This document shows, in pieces, positions 44,489 through 53,371 of a stretch of DNA of 64,000 nt; position 1 is the stretch's first letter, and every line of letters begins with the position of its first letter. Below the pieces are notes generated by a model, which worked only from the letters and a program-made list of their open reading frames with translations, was not told the DNA's origin and ran no database searches. Source of the stretch: Thalassotalea sp. HSM 43 (GTDB taxonomy: Bacteria > Pseudomonadota > Gammaproteobacteria > Enterobacterales > Alteromonadaceae); the NCBI RefSeq assembly GCF_004752005.1, contig NZ_CP038493.1:1264302-1328301 (forward strand), read 5' to 3'. The translations under genes and the position numbers were made by a program.

Positions 44489-46591
44489 ATGTCAGCGATA
44501 AAAACAAGCAAAATAATTTCTATGCCTTTACCCAAACCTGTTTCACTCATTAGCCTAATTGTAAGCACCAGTGTGCCTTTTTCAGTGGCGGCAGCCGTAT
44601 CAGAACAAGAGAGCTCCAGTGCCATGGAGCGTATCGTTGTCGACAACAAAAATGGTGCTGACACACTGATAAGCACCTTAAATAAGCAAACATTGAATGA
44701 CATCAATGCCGAGCATATTGAACAAGTCATGGTACGTATCAGTGGCAGTGACATTCATCGTGGTAGTGGTGTCGAATACCTGCCGTCATTGCGCTCACCT
44801 GTACTAACCGGTGCCGGCGCCTGTGGCAGTTTATTAACCTTGGTTGATAGTGTGCCAATTCGTGCCGCTGGCTTTTGTAATATCAATGAGTTGTTTGAAA
44901 CGCCGTTCAATCAAGCCAGTTACATTGAGGTATTCAAGGGGCCATGGAGTTCAGTGTTCGGCTCTAACGCGCAAAACGGTGTTATCAATGTCATCACCCC
45001 AGAGGTACTCGATGACGATATGTTAGAGGTTCGCACCAGTATCAGCAGTGACGAGCTTTATCGGGCAAGCTTTGATGGCAATAGTGCTAAGTCGAACATC
45101 AGAAGCCAATTATCACTTACCGATGATAAAGGCTGGCGTGATGATTCTGGTTTTGAACAGCAACAATTTCAACTCAAGCATCAACATGATGCGGCAAACA
45201 CCAGTTACACCACGAGCATCAGTGCCAGTCACTTAGCACAGCAAACAGCGGGGTATATTGTTGGTAAAGATGCCTATAAAGATGATGATATCGCCGAATC
45301 AAACCCAAACCCAGAAGCGTATCGAGACGCTTACTCTTTGCGCGCATCGATGCATATTGAACAGCAAATGCAAAATGGTGATCAGCTGAGTATTACCCCC
45401 TATTTGCGCCACGCTGATATGGAATTCTTAATGCACTTTTTGCCTGGGCAGCCGGTGGAAAAAAATCGTCAGCAAAGTGTCGGTCTTAAATCTCAGTACC
45501 ATTTGCGCCAAACAGCTGCGCTGCAATGGTTATTCGGTATCGATAGTGAATTTACCCAAGCCAGCCTATTGCAATTTCAAGAGCAACCAACACAAGGCTC
45601 AGAGTTTTTGCAAGAGACGATCCCGGTTGGTAAACAGTACGATTATGAGGTGGATGCAAGTTATGGTGGTGCCTTTGTTCGTGGTGTTTGGCAACATACT
45701 GACAAGCTAAGTTGGCAGTTTGGCGCTCGTATCGATTATCAACACTATGACTACGATAATCTTATGATAAGCGGTCGCACCGATGAAAATGGCGAGCCAT
45801 GTGGTTTTGGCGGTTGCCGTTATAGCAGGCCGCAAAGTCGTGAAGACTCGTTTAACAATCCGTCATATCAGTTAGGTGCTCAATACCAAATCGATAACCA
45901 ATCACAGCTTTATGTTAATGCTGGTCATGGCTTTAGAGCCCCACAAGCGACCGAACTGTACCGTTTACAACGGGATCAACAAAGTGCCGACTTAGACTCT
46001 GAACAAACCGATAGCATAGAGCTGGGTTATGCGATGATCACCCCATCTATCAACTTAAAGCTAGCGGGCTACTATAGCGAAAAAGAAGACATTATTATTC
46101 GCGACAGCGATGCCTTTAACGTCAATGGTGCTGGTTCACGTCATAAAGGGCTTGAGCTGGATCTAAACTGGCAAATAACCTCGTGGTTACGCTACTTTCA
46201 ACACAGTAGTTACAGTCGCCACACCTATACCCATGGTAACAGCGATCAGTTTGCCGACATTGCCGGTAACGATATGGACTCGGCACCAAAGCAATTGCAT
46301 ACGGCAGGTTTAGCTTGGCAAGTAAATGACCAACTTAGCTCACAAATTCAGTATCGATTTGTTGATCAATATTACACCGACGCTGAAAATGAACACCGTT
46401 ATGATGGCCATCAGCTGTTTGATCTTTCCGGTAAATATCAATTTAGCCCAGAATTTAACCTGCAATTAAGAGTTGCTAATTTGTTAGATGAACAATACGC
46501 CGCTCGTGCAGACTTTAGTGGCTTTGCCGGGGATCGATATTTCCCCGGACAACAACGTCGCGTATACCTGGACCTGCGCTACCAATTTTAG
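44489..46591 (+). CDS. TonB-dependent outer membrane receptor
   Basis: About 700 aa. The start is uncertain: ATG 44489 or ATG 44522, which would begin the signal peptide directly (MPLPKPVSLISLIVSTSVP, then FSVAAA). The plug domain (residues about 60-180) has the classic SYIEVFKGPWSSVFGSNAQNG and NVITPEV. The barrel contains GHGFRAPQATELY and a C-terminus YLDLRYQF ending in Phe. It has an extra Cys pair in the plug (GACGS...GFCN) and another in a barrel loop (EPCGFGGCRY). The substrate is unknown; siderophore, metal complex or organic nutrient are all possible. No Fur box was seen. Its position inside the split hut locus does not prove a link to histidine. Confidence 0.88.
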   Translation: MSAIKTSKIISMPLPKPVSLISLIVSTSVPFSVAAAVSEQESSSAMERIVVDNKNGADTLISTLNKQTLNDINAEHIEQVMVRISGSDIHRGSGVEYLPSLRSPVLTGAGACGSLLTLVDSVPIRAAGFCNINELFETPFNQASYIEVFKGPWSSVFGSNAQNGVINVITPEVLDDDMLEVRTSISSDELYRASFDGNSAKSNIRSQLSLTDDKGWRDDSGFEQQQFQLKHQHDAANTSYTTSISASHLAQQTAGYIVGKDAYKDDDIAESNPNPEAYRDAYSLRASMHIEQQMQNGDQLSITPYLRHADMEFLMHFLPGQPVEKNRQQSVGLKSQYHLRQTAALQWLFGIDSEFTQASLLQFQEQPTQGSEFLQETIPVGKQYDYEVDASYGGAFVRGVWQHTDKLSWQFGARIDYQHYDYDNLMISGRTDENGEPCGFGGCRYSRPQSREDSFNNPSYQLGAQYQIDNQSQLYVNAGHGFRAPQATELYRLQRDQQSADLDSEQTDSIELGYAMITPSINLKLAGYYSEKEDIIIRDSDAFNVNGAGSRHKGLELDLNWQITSWLRYFQHSSYSRHTYTHGNSDQFADIAGNDMDSAPKQLHTAGLAWQVNDQLSSQIQYRFVDQYYTDAENEHRYDGHQLFDLSGKYQFSPEFNLQLRVANLLDEQYAARADFSGFAGDRYFPGQQRRVYLDLRYQF

Positions 46592-46599
46592 ATAAGCGT

Positions 46600-47286
46600 T
46601 TAGGGTAACAGAAAATGCAAGGCCTGAACTTCGCTTTGGGCCTGCAAGGTATACAGTTCACCACGGTCAATAGCAAAGCCATCACCGGCAACAAAGCGCT
46701 GTCCTGCGACATCAATCTCACCAGCATACACGTGTAAATACAGCTGATATTGTTTGTCGCCCAGCTCAAAGCTATCGCCCTGCTCTAGCTGCAATCGAGA
46801 TAACTGCACATCTTGATCTAGGGTTAAAGAATCACCGCTACCGTTAGGGGTAACCAAAGGCGTCAGCGCGCCATTTTGGACAATCTTTTTCTGCTCATAT
46901 GATGGCGTGCACCCTTTATGTTGAGGTTTTATCCAGATTTGCAAAAAGTTGACCGGCTCATCTTGAGAGGCATTGTATTCAGAATGCATAATGCCACTGC
47001 CTGCACTCATGCGTTGCACCTCCCCTGCCTCGATTTGGTAGCGGTTACCTGTGCTATCTTGATGCTCAAGGCTACCGGAAAGTACATAGGAGATGATTTC
47101 CATATCACGGTGACCATGCGCACCAAAACCAGCGCCCGGTGCGACAACATCATCATTTATCACTCTCAATACCGACAGCCCCATATGCGCAGGATCATAA
47201 TAGTGACCAAATGAAAAACTGTGCTTGGATTGCAACCAGCCGATATCGACCTGTCCTCGCTCATTATTGCGGCGAACATATTTCAT
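46600..47286 (-). CDS. pirin family protein (YhhW-like)
   Basis: 228 aa, bicupin. The N-terminal cupin carries the pirin metal ligands in GAHGHRDMEIISYVLSG and MSAGSGIMHSE, in the order His-His-His-Glu; the short C-terminal cupin is degenerate. Bacterial relatives (YhhW, YhaK) show quercetin 2,3-dioxygenase activity in vitro or sense redox state. It is convergent with the TonB receptor (8 nt apart) and probably monocistronic. Confidence 0.9.
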   Translation of the reverse strand: MKYVRRNNERGQVDIGWLQSKHSFSFGHYYDPAHMGLSVLRVINDDVVAPGAGFGAHGHRDMEIISYVLSGSLEHQDSTGNRYQIEAGEVQRMSAGSGIMHSEYNASQDEPVNFLQIWIKPQHKGCTPSYEQKKIVQNGALTPLVTPNGSGDSLTLDQDVQLSRLQLEQGDSFELGDKQYQLYLHVYAGEIDVAGQRFVAGDGFAIDRGELYTLQAQSEVQALHFLLP

Positions 47287-47567
47287 AACTTACTCCCGTA
47301 TCGGATTGAATAGATACAGTGTAATAAGCTATGCAGGCGAATAAAATTAGTAATATTGGCGCTTGTTGTTCGATTTTATCAAACGAAGTAAACAATACGG
47401 AGCAACAATTCATTGACCCGTTAGCCATTGTTGGATAGTTTTGAGCTTACCATGCACCAATCTATCGATAGCATTTATCGCTCATATGCAATAGACACAA
47501 TCAACATCTAAGCCGATGATTTATTGTTAGATATTAAGAGTTCTTAGCGAACATAGGCCAGACAAGT

Positions 47568-47804
47568 ATGTCCCCAATCCGCGTACCAATAAAAATGCGA
47601 CCTAGTCAGCGATGTCAACGCTGTGGATTGTCGTTTCCAAAAAAACAAGAAAATTGTCATCACTGCCATGGTTTATCAGACCGAGAAGTTGAGCAAATGC
47701 TGTTAGATTATGAGCAAAAGCACAAAGCCAATAGCGAGCTTGGTAAATTGTTTATCTATATTAGTGTATTGATTGGTATCGCCATGCTGCTGGCACTTTT
47801 ATGA
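47568..47804 (+). CDS. small zinc-ribbon membrane protein
   Basis: 78 aa. An N-terminal zinc ribbon CQRCGLSFPKKQENCHHC (residues about 16-33) is followed by a charged linker (EVEQMLLDYEQKHK) and one C-terminal transmembrane helix (LFIYISVLIGIAMLLALL). I know no named function. About 280 bp upstream are without a recognisable gene. The zinc ribbon and helix make it a likely real protein. Confidence 0.65.
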   Translation: MSPIRVPIKMRPSQRCQRCGLSFPKKQENCHHCHGLSDREVEQMLLDYEQKHKANSELGKLFIYISVLIGIAMLLALL

Positions 47805-47914
47805 TGTGTCAGCTTAGAATGCTAACGATGTGGTCGCAATGTGGCTGCAATATGGTAATGAAGTGAGAGAATGTCGAGACAATGCTCAGACGGTAGGCAA
47901 TGGTATTAAACATT

Positions 47915-47964
47915 TGAGCTATGCCATATCTACGCCAATTACAGCGCAGCCATGGCACAGCTCA
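47915..47964 (-). repeat. long stem-loop 3' of hutU
   Basis: TGAGCT-A-TGCCAT (47915-47927) pairs with ATGGCA-C-AGCTCA (47952-47964) with a single mismatch and a 24-nt loop. It lies 10 nt past the hutU stop. It lacks a T-run, so a 3'-end protection or weak termination role is possible. Confidence 0.4.
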
Positions 47965-47973
47965 GCTAATGTT

Positions 47974-49977
47974 TTAGAACGATAAATCGTCTAAGATATC
48001 GTCATCAACAAGATTCGCTAAAGTCACTTTTAGTTTCGGCGTTCTCGCCATTTCGCGTTTAATGGCAAAATTGGCTTCTTCATTGCGCGCCCAGCTGCGT
48101 CTAGCAATACCGTTGTTTACATCAAACAACAACATTGACTTCAATCGACGCTCAGAGTCAGCGCTACCGTCAAGCAACATACCAAAACCACCGTTGGTCA
48201 CTTCGCCCCAACCGACACCGCCACCATTATGGATAGATACCCACGTGGCACCGCGGAAACTGTCACCAATAACATTATGAATCGCCATGTCCGCAGTAAA
48301 GCGACTGCCATCATAAATATTTGAGGTCTCACGAAACGGTGAATCAGTACCGCTAACATCATGGTGATCACGGCCTAAAACAACCGGACCAATGTCACCA
48401 CGATTAATGGCGTCATTAAAGGCTTTAGCTATTTCCATACGACCTTGTGCATCTGCGTACAGAATGCGAGCCTGAGAGCCAACCACCAGTTTGTTTTGCT
48501 TGGCGTCTTTGATCCAAGTGATGTTATCTTGCATTTGCTGCTGAATTTCTTCAGGAGATTGCTCCATGATTTTGCTTAGCACTTGTGCAGCAATCTCATC
48601 GGTTTTGTCTAAGTCTTCAGGCTTGCCTGAGGCACATACCCAACGGAATGGACCAAAACCATAGTCAAAGCACATCGGGCCAAGAATATCTTGTACATAA
48701 GACGGGTATTTAAAATCAATACCGTTTTCAGCCATCACGTCGCCGCCGGCACGTGACGCTTCTAGTAAGAAGGCATTACCGTAATCAAAGAAGTAGGTAC
48801 CACGTGCGGTGTGCTTGTTAACGGCATCGGCATGACGTTTCAAGGTTTCTTGCACTTTAACTTTGAATAGCTCTGGCTCTTCACGAATTAAACGATTAGA
48901 TTCTTCATAGCTGATGTCTACTGGGTAATAGCCGCCTGACCAAGGGTTATGCAATGACGTTTGATCTGAGCCTAAGTGAACGAAAATGTCGTGCTCATAA
49001 AAGCTTTCCCAAACATCAACGATGTTACCGATATAGGCAATAGAGACAACTTCTTGATTGGCTTGTGCTTGTTGCACGCGGCTAACAAGGTCATCCATAT
49101 TATCAATAAGCTCGTCTACCCAGCCTTGCTGATGACGTTTCGTCGCAGCCTTCGGGTTTACTTCAGCACATACGGTAATACAGTTGGCAATATTACCGGC
49201 TTTAGGTTGCGCACCACTCATACCGCCTAAACCCGCGGTTAGGAAAATTTTACCTTGTGGGCTTTGACCTTGTTCTAATACTTTACGAAATGCGTTCATT
49301 ACCGTAATTGTGGTACCGTGGACGATGCCTTGCGGACCAATGTACATAAACGAGCCAGCCGTCATTTGGCCATATTGGGTCACACCTAATGCGTTAAACT
49401 TTTCCCAATCGTCAGGTTGTGAATAGTTTGGGATCATCATGCCATTGGTAACAACCACACGCGGAGCATCTGGTGAAGAGGGGAACAAACCCATCGGGTG
49501 CCCTGAGTATATGTGCAATGTTTGATCACTTTCCATTTCACTCAAGTACTTCATAGCTAACAGATATTGCGCCCAGTTTTGGAATACAGCTCCGTTACCA
49601 CCATAAGTAATAAGTTCTTCTGGATGTTGTGCAACCGCTGGGTCTAAGTTGTTATCAACCATAAGCATGATCGCCGCGGCTTGTTCACACTTAGCTGGAT
49701 AATCCGTTACCGAACGCGCCTTTAACTCATAGTTTGGCTTAAAACGGTACATATAAATGCGACCAAAGTCTTTCAACTCTTGGGCAAATTCTTGTGCCAA
49801 TTCTTGGTGCCATTGTTTTGGGAAGTAACGCAAAGCATTACGTACCGCTAGTTGCTTTTCTTCGGCGCTAAGAATGTCTTTACGCTTAGGTGCACGGTTT
49901 GCATCAACCGGATAAGGCTTAGCTGCAGGCAACTCAGTAGGAATGCCTTGGGTAATCTGTTGTTGAAAATCAGTCAT
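47974..49977 (-). CDS. hutU: urocanate hydratase, long form
   Basis: 667 aa. HutU converts urocanate to imidazolonepropionate with a tightly bound NAD+. Recognisable blocks are TYGGNGAVFQNWAQYLL, SGHPMGLFPSSPDAPRVV, GLGGMSGAQPKAG (NAD loop) and DYGFGPFRWVCASGKP, with the redox-active Cys region. The protein is about 110 residues longer than the classical Pseudomonas/Bacillus enzyme (about 557 aa), with an N-terminal extension and insertions, matching a long HutU subgroup. It is 17 nt downstream of hutH. Confidence 0.93.
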   Translation of the reverse strand: MTDFQQQITQGIPTELPAAKPYPVDANRAPKRKDILSAEEKQLAVRNALRYFPKQWHQELAQEFAQELKDFGRIYMYRFKPNYELKARSVTDYPAKCEQAAAIMLMVDNNLDPAVAQHPEELITYGGNGAVFQNWAQYLLAMKYLSEMESDQTLHIYSGHPMGLFPSSPDAPRVVVTNGMMIPNYSQPDDWEKFNALGVTQYGQMTAGSFMYIGPQGIVHGTTITVMNAFRKVLEQGQSPQGKIFLTAGLGGMSGAQPKAGNIANCITVCAEVNPKAATKRHQQGWVDELIDNMDDLVSRVQQAQANQEVVSIAYIGNIVDVWESFYEHDIFVHLGSDQTSLHNPWSGGYYPVDISYEESNRLIREEPELFKVKVQETLKRHADAVNKHTARGTYFFDYGNAFLLEASRAGGDVMAENGIDFKYPSYVQDILGPMCFDYGFGPFRWVCASGKPEDLDKTDEIAAQVLSKIMEQSPEEIQQQMQDNITWIKDAKQNKLVVGSQARILYADAQGRMEIAKAFNDAINRGDIGPVVLGRDHHDVSGTDSPFRETSNIYDGSRFTADMAIHNVIGDSFRGATWVSIHNGGGVGWGEVTNGGFGMLLDGSADSERRLKSMLLFDVNNGIARRSWARNEEANFAIKREMARTPKLKVTLANLVDDDILDDLSF

Positions 49978-49994
49978 TATTCTAAGCCCCTTGT

Positions 49995-51497
49995 TTAGTG
50001 TTCAACGCTAACGTTAAATGCTCGTGATTTAACCAGCTCAATCATCGCATCGATGTCTGGCTTCAATAGTCTATCTTCTTCAAGCTTGGCAACTTTGCTT
50101 CGGATCAAAGCAAAGTTTTCTTCAATCAAATCAGAACAACGATTTGGTCGTCTAAATTCGAGCGCTTGCGCCGCATACATTAACTCTATCGCAAAAATCT
50201 TATCCAAATTGCCTAGAATTTGGTTGAGTTTTCGACCTGAAATGCTGCCCATAGAAACGTGGTCTTCTTGACCCATAGACGTTGGCACACTGTCTGCCGA
50301 TGGTGGGAAACACAATGATTTGTTTTCTGTTACTAACGCTGCCGTTGCGTATTGCGGAATCATCATTCCTGAGTTTAAACCACCAGAGGTGGTTAATAGA
50401 CGAGGCAAACCGTGTAGGCCTTCCAACAATAAGTAACAACGTCGGTCAGAAATATTACCCAATTCAGCCGCCGCAATCGACGCATAGTCTAATACCATAG
50501 CCAATGGTTGGCCGTGGAAGCTACCACCTGAAATGGCTTCCTCACTGCTGATAACAATTGGGTTATCGGTCACTGAGTTCATTTCGATTTCTGATAACTC
50601 TTTTAAGTGGTAATAAGCGTTACGCGAGGCACCGTGAACTTGTGGGATACAACGCAATGAATAAGGATCTTGAACACGATCACATTCTTCATGATCAGCC
50701 ATATTTTGCGAGTCTTTAAAGAAACCACGCATACGCGCTGCAACTTCTAAGTTACCTTTAAAGGCACGGGTTTGGTGTAACTCATCTCTAAATGGCGATT
50801 CGCTACCTTGCATACCTTCGATACTCATTGCTCCGGCTAAATCAGCAAGATTTAACAAGTAACCCATTTTGGTTAACGCGGTAATCGCATGGGATAAGAT
50901 AAATTGCGTACCGTTAATCAATGCCAAACCTTCTTTAGCATGTAATTCTATTGGCTCTAAGCCGTGCTCTTGCAATAATTGCGAGGCCGCTACGACTTTG
51001 CCATCTTGCCAAAACTCACCTTCGCCTAATAGAGGCAAAAACAAGTGCGACAATGGTGCCAAATCACCTGACGCACCAACAGAGCCTTGCTCTGGTACAA
51101 CCGGTATTAGATCAAGCTCAATAAAGGTAAGCATGCGCTCAACAACCTCTAAACGGATACCAGAAAATCCCTGACTTAAGGCATGGACTTTGGTGATCAA
51201 CATAAGCTTTGAAATGTCTTTGGCAATTGGTTCACCTACGCCAACGGCATGGGTGATCAATAAATTCTTTTGCAGTAAATGGGTTTCTTCAGGTGAAATT
51301 TGCGTATCACATAAAGGGCCAAAACCGGTATTGATACCGTAAACAGCTTCGTTAGAACTTGCCATAACCTCAACATTTCGTCGGCTTTGGTTAATTTTAT
51401 CCAACGCTTCTTGGCTAAGCTCGGCTTTAATACGCCCATCGGCTATGCCGTTCACAGTATCTAGATCTAAACGATCAACACCATATTTAAACGTCAC
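49995..51497 (-). CDS. hutH: histidine ammonia-lyase
   Basis: 500 aa. It deaminates histidine to urocanate. The self-cyclising Ala142-Ser143-Gly144 (in GSVGASGDLAPLSH) forms the MIO electrophile. The active-site Tyr is in NEAVYGINTGFG, and the conserved VQDPYSLRC and QEDHVSMGS are intact. It is 19 nt after hutC and before hutU, second in hutC-hutH-hutU. Confidence 0.97.
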   Translation of the reverse strand: MTFKYGVDRLDLDTVNGIADGRIKAELSQEALDKINQSRRNVEVMASSNEAVYGINTGFGPLCDTQISPEETHLLQKNLLITHAVGVGEPIAKDISKLMLITKVHALSQGFSGIRLEVVERMLTFIELDLIPVVPEQGSVGASGDLAPLSHLFLPLLGEGEFWQDGKVVAASQLLQEHGLEPIELHAKEGLALINGTQFILSHAITALTKMGYLLNLADLAGAMSIEGMQGSESPFRDELHQTRAFKGNLEVAARMRGFFKDSQNMADHEECDRVQDPYSLRCIPQVHGASRNAYYHLKELSEIEMNSVTDNPIVISSEEAISGGSFHGQPLAMVLDYASIAAAELGNISDRRCYLLLEGLHGLPRLLTTSGGLNSGMMIPQYATAALVTENKSLCFPPSADSVPTSMGQEDHVSMGSISGRKLNQILGNLDKIFAIELMYAAQALEFRRPNRCSDLIEENFALIRSKVAKLEEDRLLKPDIDAMIELVKSRAFNVSVEH

Positions 51498-51516
51498 AGT
51501 AATCTCCTACATATTC

Positions 51517-52224
51517 TTAAAATGTTAAATGCCCACCGAGGCGATATTTATCACCTGGAGCGGTCAATATGGCAAAACTTACTACACCCTGAGATGACCA
51601 GGTTCGGCGTTTTACCTGTAAACAAGGTTGCTGGCTAGTAATCGCCAACAACTGATTAATTTGCTTTGAAGCAATAATAGCTTCTATTTCGTGAGTTGCT
51701 TCGGTTAACGGTGCAACATTTGACAAGTATTCGTGTGGCGTGAGCTCACTAAAATCTTGATCTAAATAATCCGGCGCGATTAACGAATTGATATAACGTT
51801 GTTCTAGTTGAATCGGCTGATCATTTTCAAGATGCAAAATCTCACTATAAAAAATCTTTGCGCCCTGCTTAAGCCCAAATAATGGTGCTAATGCCTGTGG
51901 CAAAGATGTCTGTTTTATTTGAATGGTTTTCGCCTTGTAACTGTGGCCACGTTCACGAATTTCATCGGCGATATTTTTAATTTCTAACAACGAAGATTGC
52001 GATTTAAAGCTGGCAACGAAGGTGCCGATGCCTTTAGTACGGAATAAGACATTCTCATCGGTAAGCTCTTGCAAGGCGCGGCGTGCCGTCATGCGACTGA
52101 CATTAAATTGCTCTGACAACTCATTTTCTGAAGGAACTTTATGATTTTCAGGCCACAGACCTAGCTCAATGTTATTAAAAATGTGTTGTTTGATGACAAC
52201 AAATTTTGGCATGGATTCATTCAT
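51517..52224 (-). CDS. hutC: GntR-family histidine utilization repressor
   Basis: 235 aa from the ATG at 52224 (MNESMPKF...; ATG 52212 is an alternative). An N-terminal GntR winged helix (LWPENHKVPSENELSEQFNV then SRMTARRALQELTDENVLFR) is joined to a UTRA ligand-binding domain (SYKAKTIQIKQTSLPQALAP onward). HutC represses hut genes and is released by urocanate. Two perfect operator palindromes lie 10-64 bp upstream, so it is expected to autoregulate the hutCHU operon it begins. Confidence 0.9.
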   Translation of the reverse strand: MNESMPKFVVIKQHIFNNIELGLWPENHKVPSENELSEQFNVSRMTARRALQELTDENVLFRTKGIGTFVASFKSQSSLLEIKNIADEIRERGHSYKAKTIQIKQTSLPQALAPLFGLKQGAKIFYSEILHLENDQPIQLEQRYINSLIAPDYLDQDFSELTPHEYLSNVAPLTEATHEIEAIIASKQINQLLAITSQQPCLQVKRRTWSSQGVVSFAILTAPGDKYRLGGHLTF

Positions 52225-52233
52225 CACATTTAC

Positions 52234-52245
52234 TTGTATATACAA
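52234..52245. promoter_or_regulatory. HutC-type operator, proximal
   Basis: Perfect palindrome TTGTATATACAA, containing the TGTATATACA core I associate with HutC-subfamily GntR operators. It ends 10 bp upstream of the hutC ATG, where binding would block transcription start or elongation. Confidence 0.75.
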
Positions 52246-52274
52246 TCTTAGAGGCCGTAGTCTGTCACAAAACC

Positions 52275-52288
52275 CTTGTATATACAAG
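52275..52288. promoter_or_regulatory. HutC-type operator, distal
   Basis: Perfect 14-bp palindrome CTTGTATATACAAG, centred 42 bp (four helical turns) from the proximal site and so on the same DNA face. Two same-face sites suggest cooperative binding or a small repression loop. Confidence 0.75.
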
Positions 52289-52437
52289 AGTAGCGCTTGC
52301 AAATATTTACAGTAAAACGGGGCGGTATTTGCGCTGCAGATTGAGCAGCGCCTTAGACAAAGACGCGGTTAACCTAGATGAAGGGTTATGGATTATAAAG
52401 CAGGGTTTTGCGAGCGTTTTACCGCGTCAGATTAGGA

Positions 52438-53352
52438 TTATTGCTCATCCTCGCATAGGTATCGTAGCTCGCCTAAAAAGGTTTTTGTTGCCGGCCCTAA
52501 GCGATCACCATCTTTAAATATGACATACAAAGGTGCTTCACGATGATTTTCAAAGCTCATATTCAATGGCTTTAATTCGCCAGATTTCAACTCATTAGCG
52601 ATGGAACTATGGGGAAGCCACGCATAACCTAAACCACTTTTTATGATGTCAATTGAGGTGCGCATATGGCTAACGGTCCAACGCTGCTCCGCACCTAGCC
52701 AACCGGCGTCCGTGTTGGTGTTAAGCGCTGAATCGCGAACCACGATTTGTCGGTGTGCCTTTAGATCCTCAATCGTTAACGGTCTGCTGACTTGATGCAA
52801 GGCATGATTAGGATTGGCGACAATTTGAAAAACAATGCGAGTGATTTGCTCACTAAAGCCACCATCAAGGCTAAAAGGTGAAATCGCTAAATCGACCTCG
52901 TCATTCTCGAGTAATTCTCGTGCCCCGCCAAGAATCGACTCCCTCACTTCAATATTAAGCTGTGGAAATTGAGCCGATACGTTCTCTAGCACTTGATATA
53001 ATACCGCCGCAGGGAAGATTTCCTCTACCGCAACACGCAAGGTGGTTTCTTCACCTTGCGCTAAAGTCATACCTACTGCCTCCAATTTTGCCGCTTCTTG
53101 CAGCAAATAATCGGCTCGTTGCAGCAGTTTTTCGCCGGCCGGGGTTAACACCGTTTTACGACCTTCAACAACAAATAATTTAAGGCTCAATGAATCTTCG
53201 ATTTTACTTACCGCACTGTGAATACTCGACTGGCTTTTGTGTATATGTGCTGCTGCTTGATTAAATCCGCCATGTTTCACCACGGCGCGAAACATACGCC
53301 ATTGCTCTAATGTAATTCGTAGTAATTGATCCATTTTATACTCATTTGTCAT
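52438..53352 (-). CDS. LysR-family transcriptional regulator
   Basis: 304 aa; a second ATG at 53334 (MDQLLRITLEQW) looks equally good as a start. The N-terminal HTH (EQWRMFRAVVKHGGFNQAAA then HIHKSQSSIHSAVSKIEDSL) is followed by a periplasmic-binding-protein-like effector domain. It lies 19 nt after the glutathionyl-hydroquinone reductase gene on the same strand, so they are probably co-transcribed and it may regulate that gene. Its effector is unknown. Confidence 0.9.
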   Translation of the reverse strand: MTNEYKMDQLLRITLEQWRMFRAVVKHGGFNQAAAHIHKSQSSIHSAVSKIEDSLSLKLFVVEGRKTVLTPAGEKLLQRADYLLQEAAKLEAVGMTLAQGEETTLRVAVEEIFPAAVLYQVLENVSAQFPQLNIEVRESILGGARELLENDEVDLAISPFSLDGGFSEQITRIVFQIVANPNHALHQVSRPLTIEDLKAHRQIVVRDSALNTNTDAGWLGAEQRWTVSHMRTSIDIIKSGLGYAWLPHSSIANELKSGELKPLNMSFENHREAPLYVIFKDGDRLGPATKTFLGELRYLCEDEQ

Positions 53353-53371
53353 TCTATTAAGCGCTACTTAG

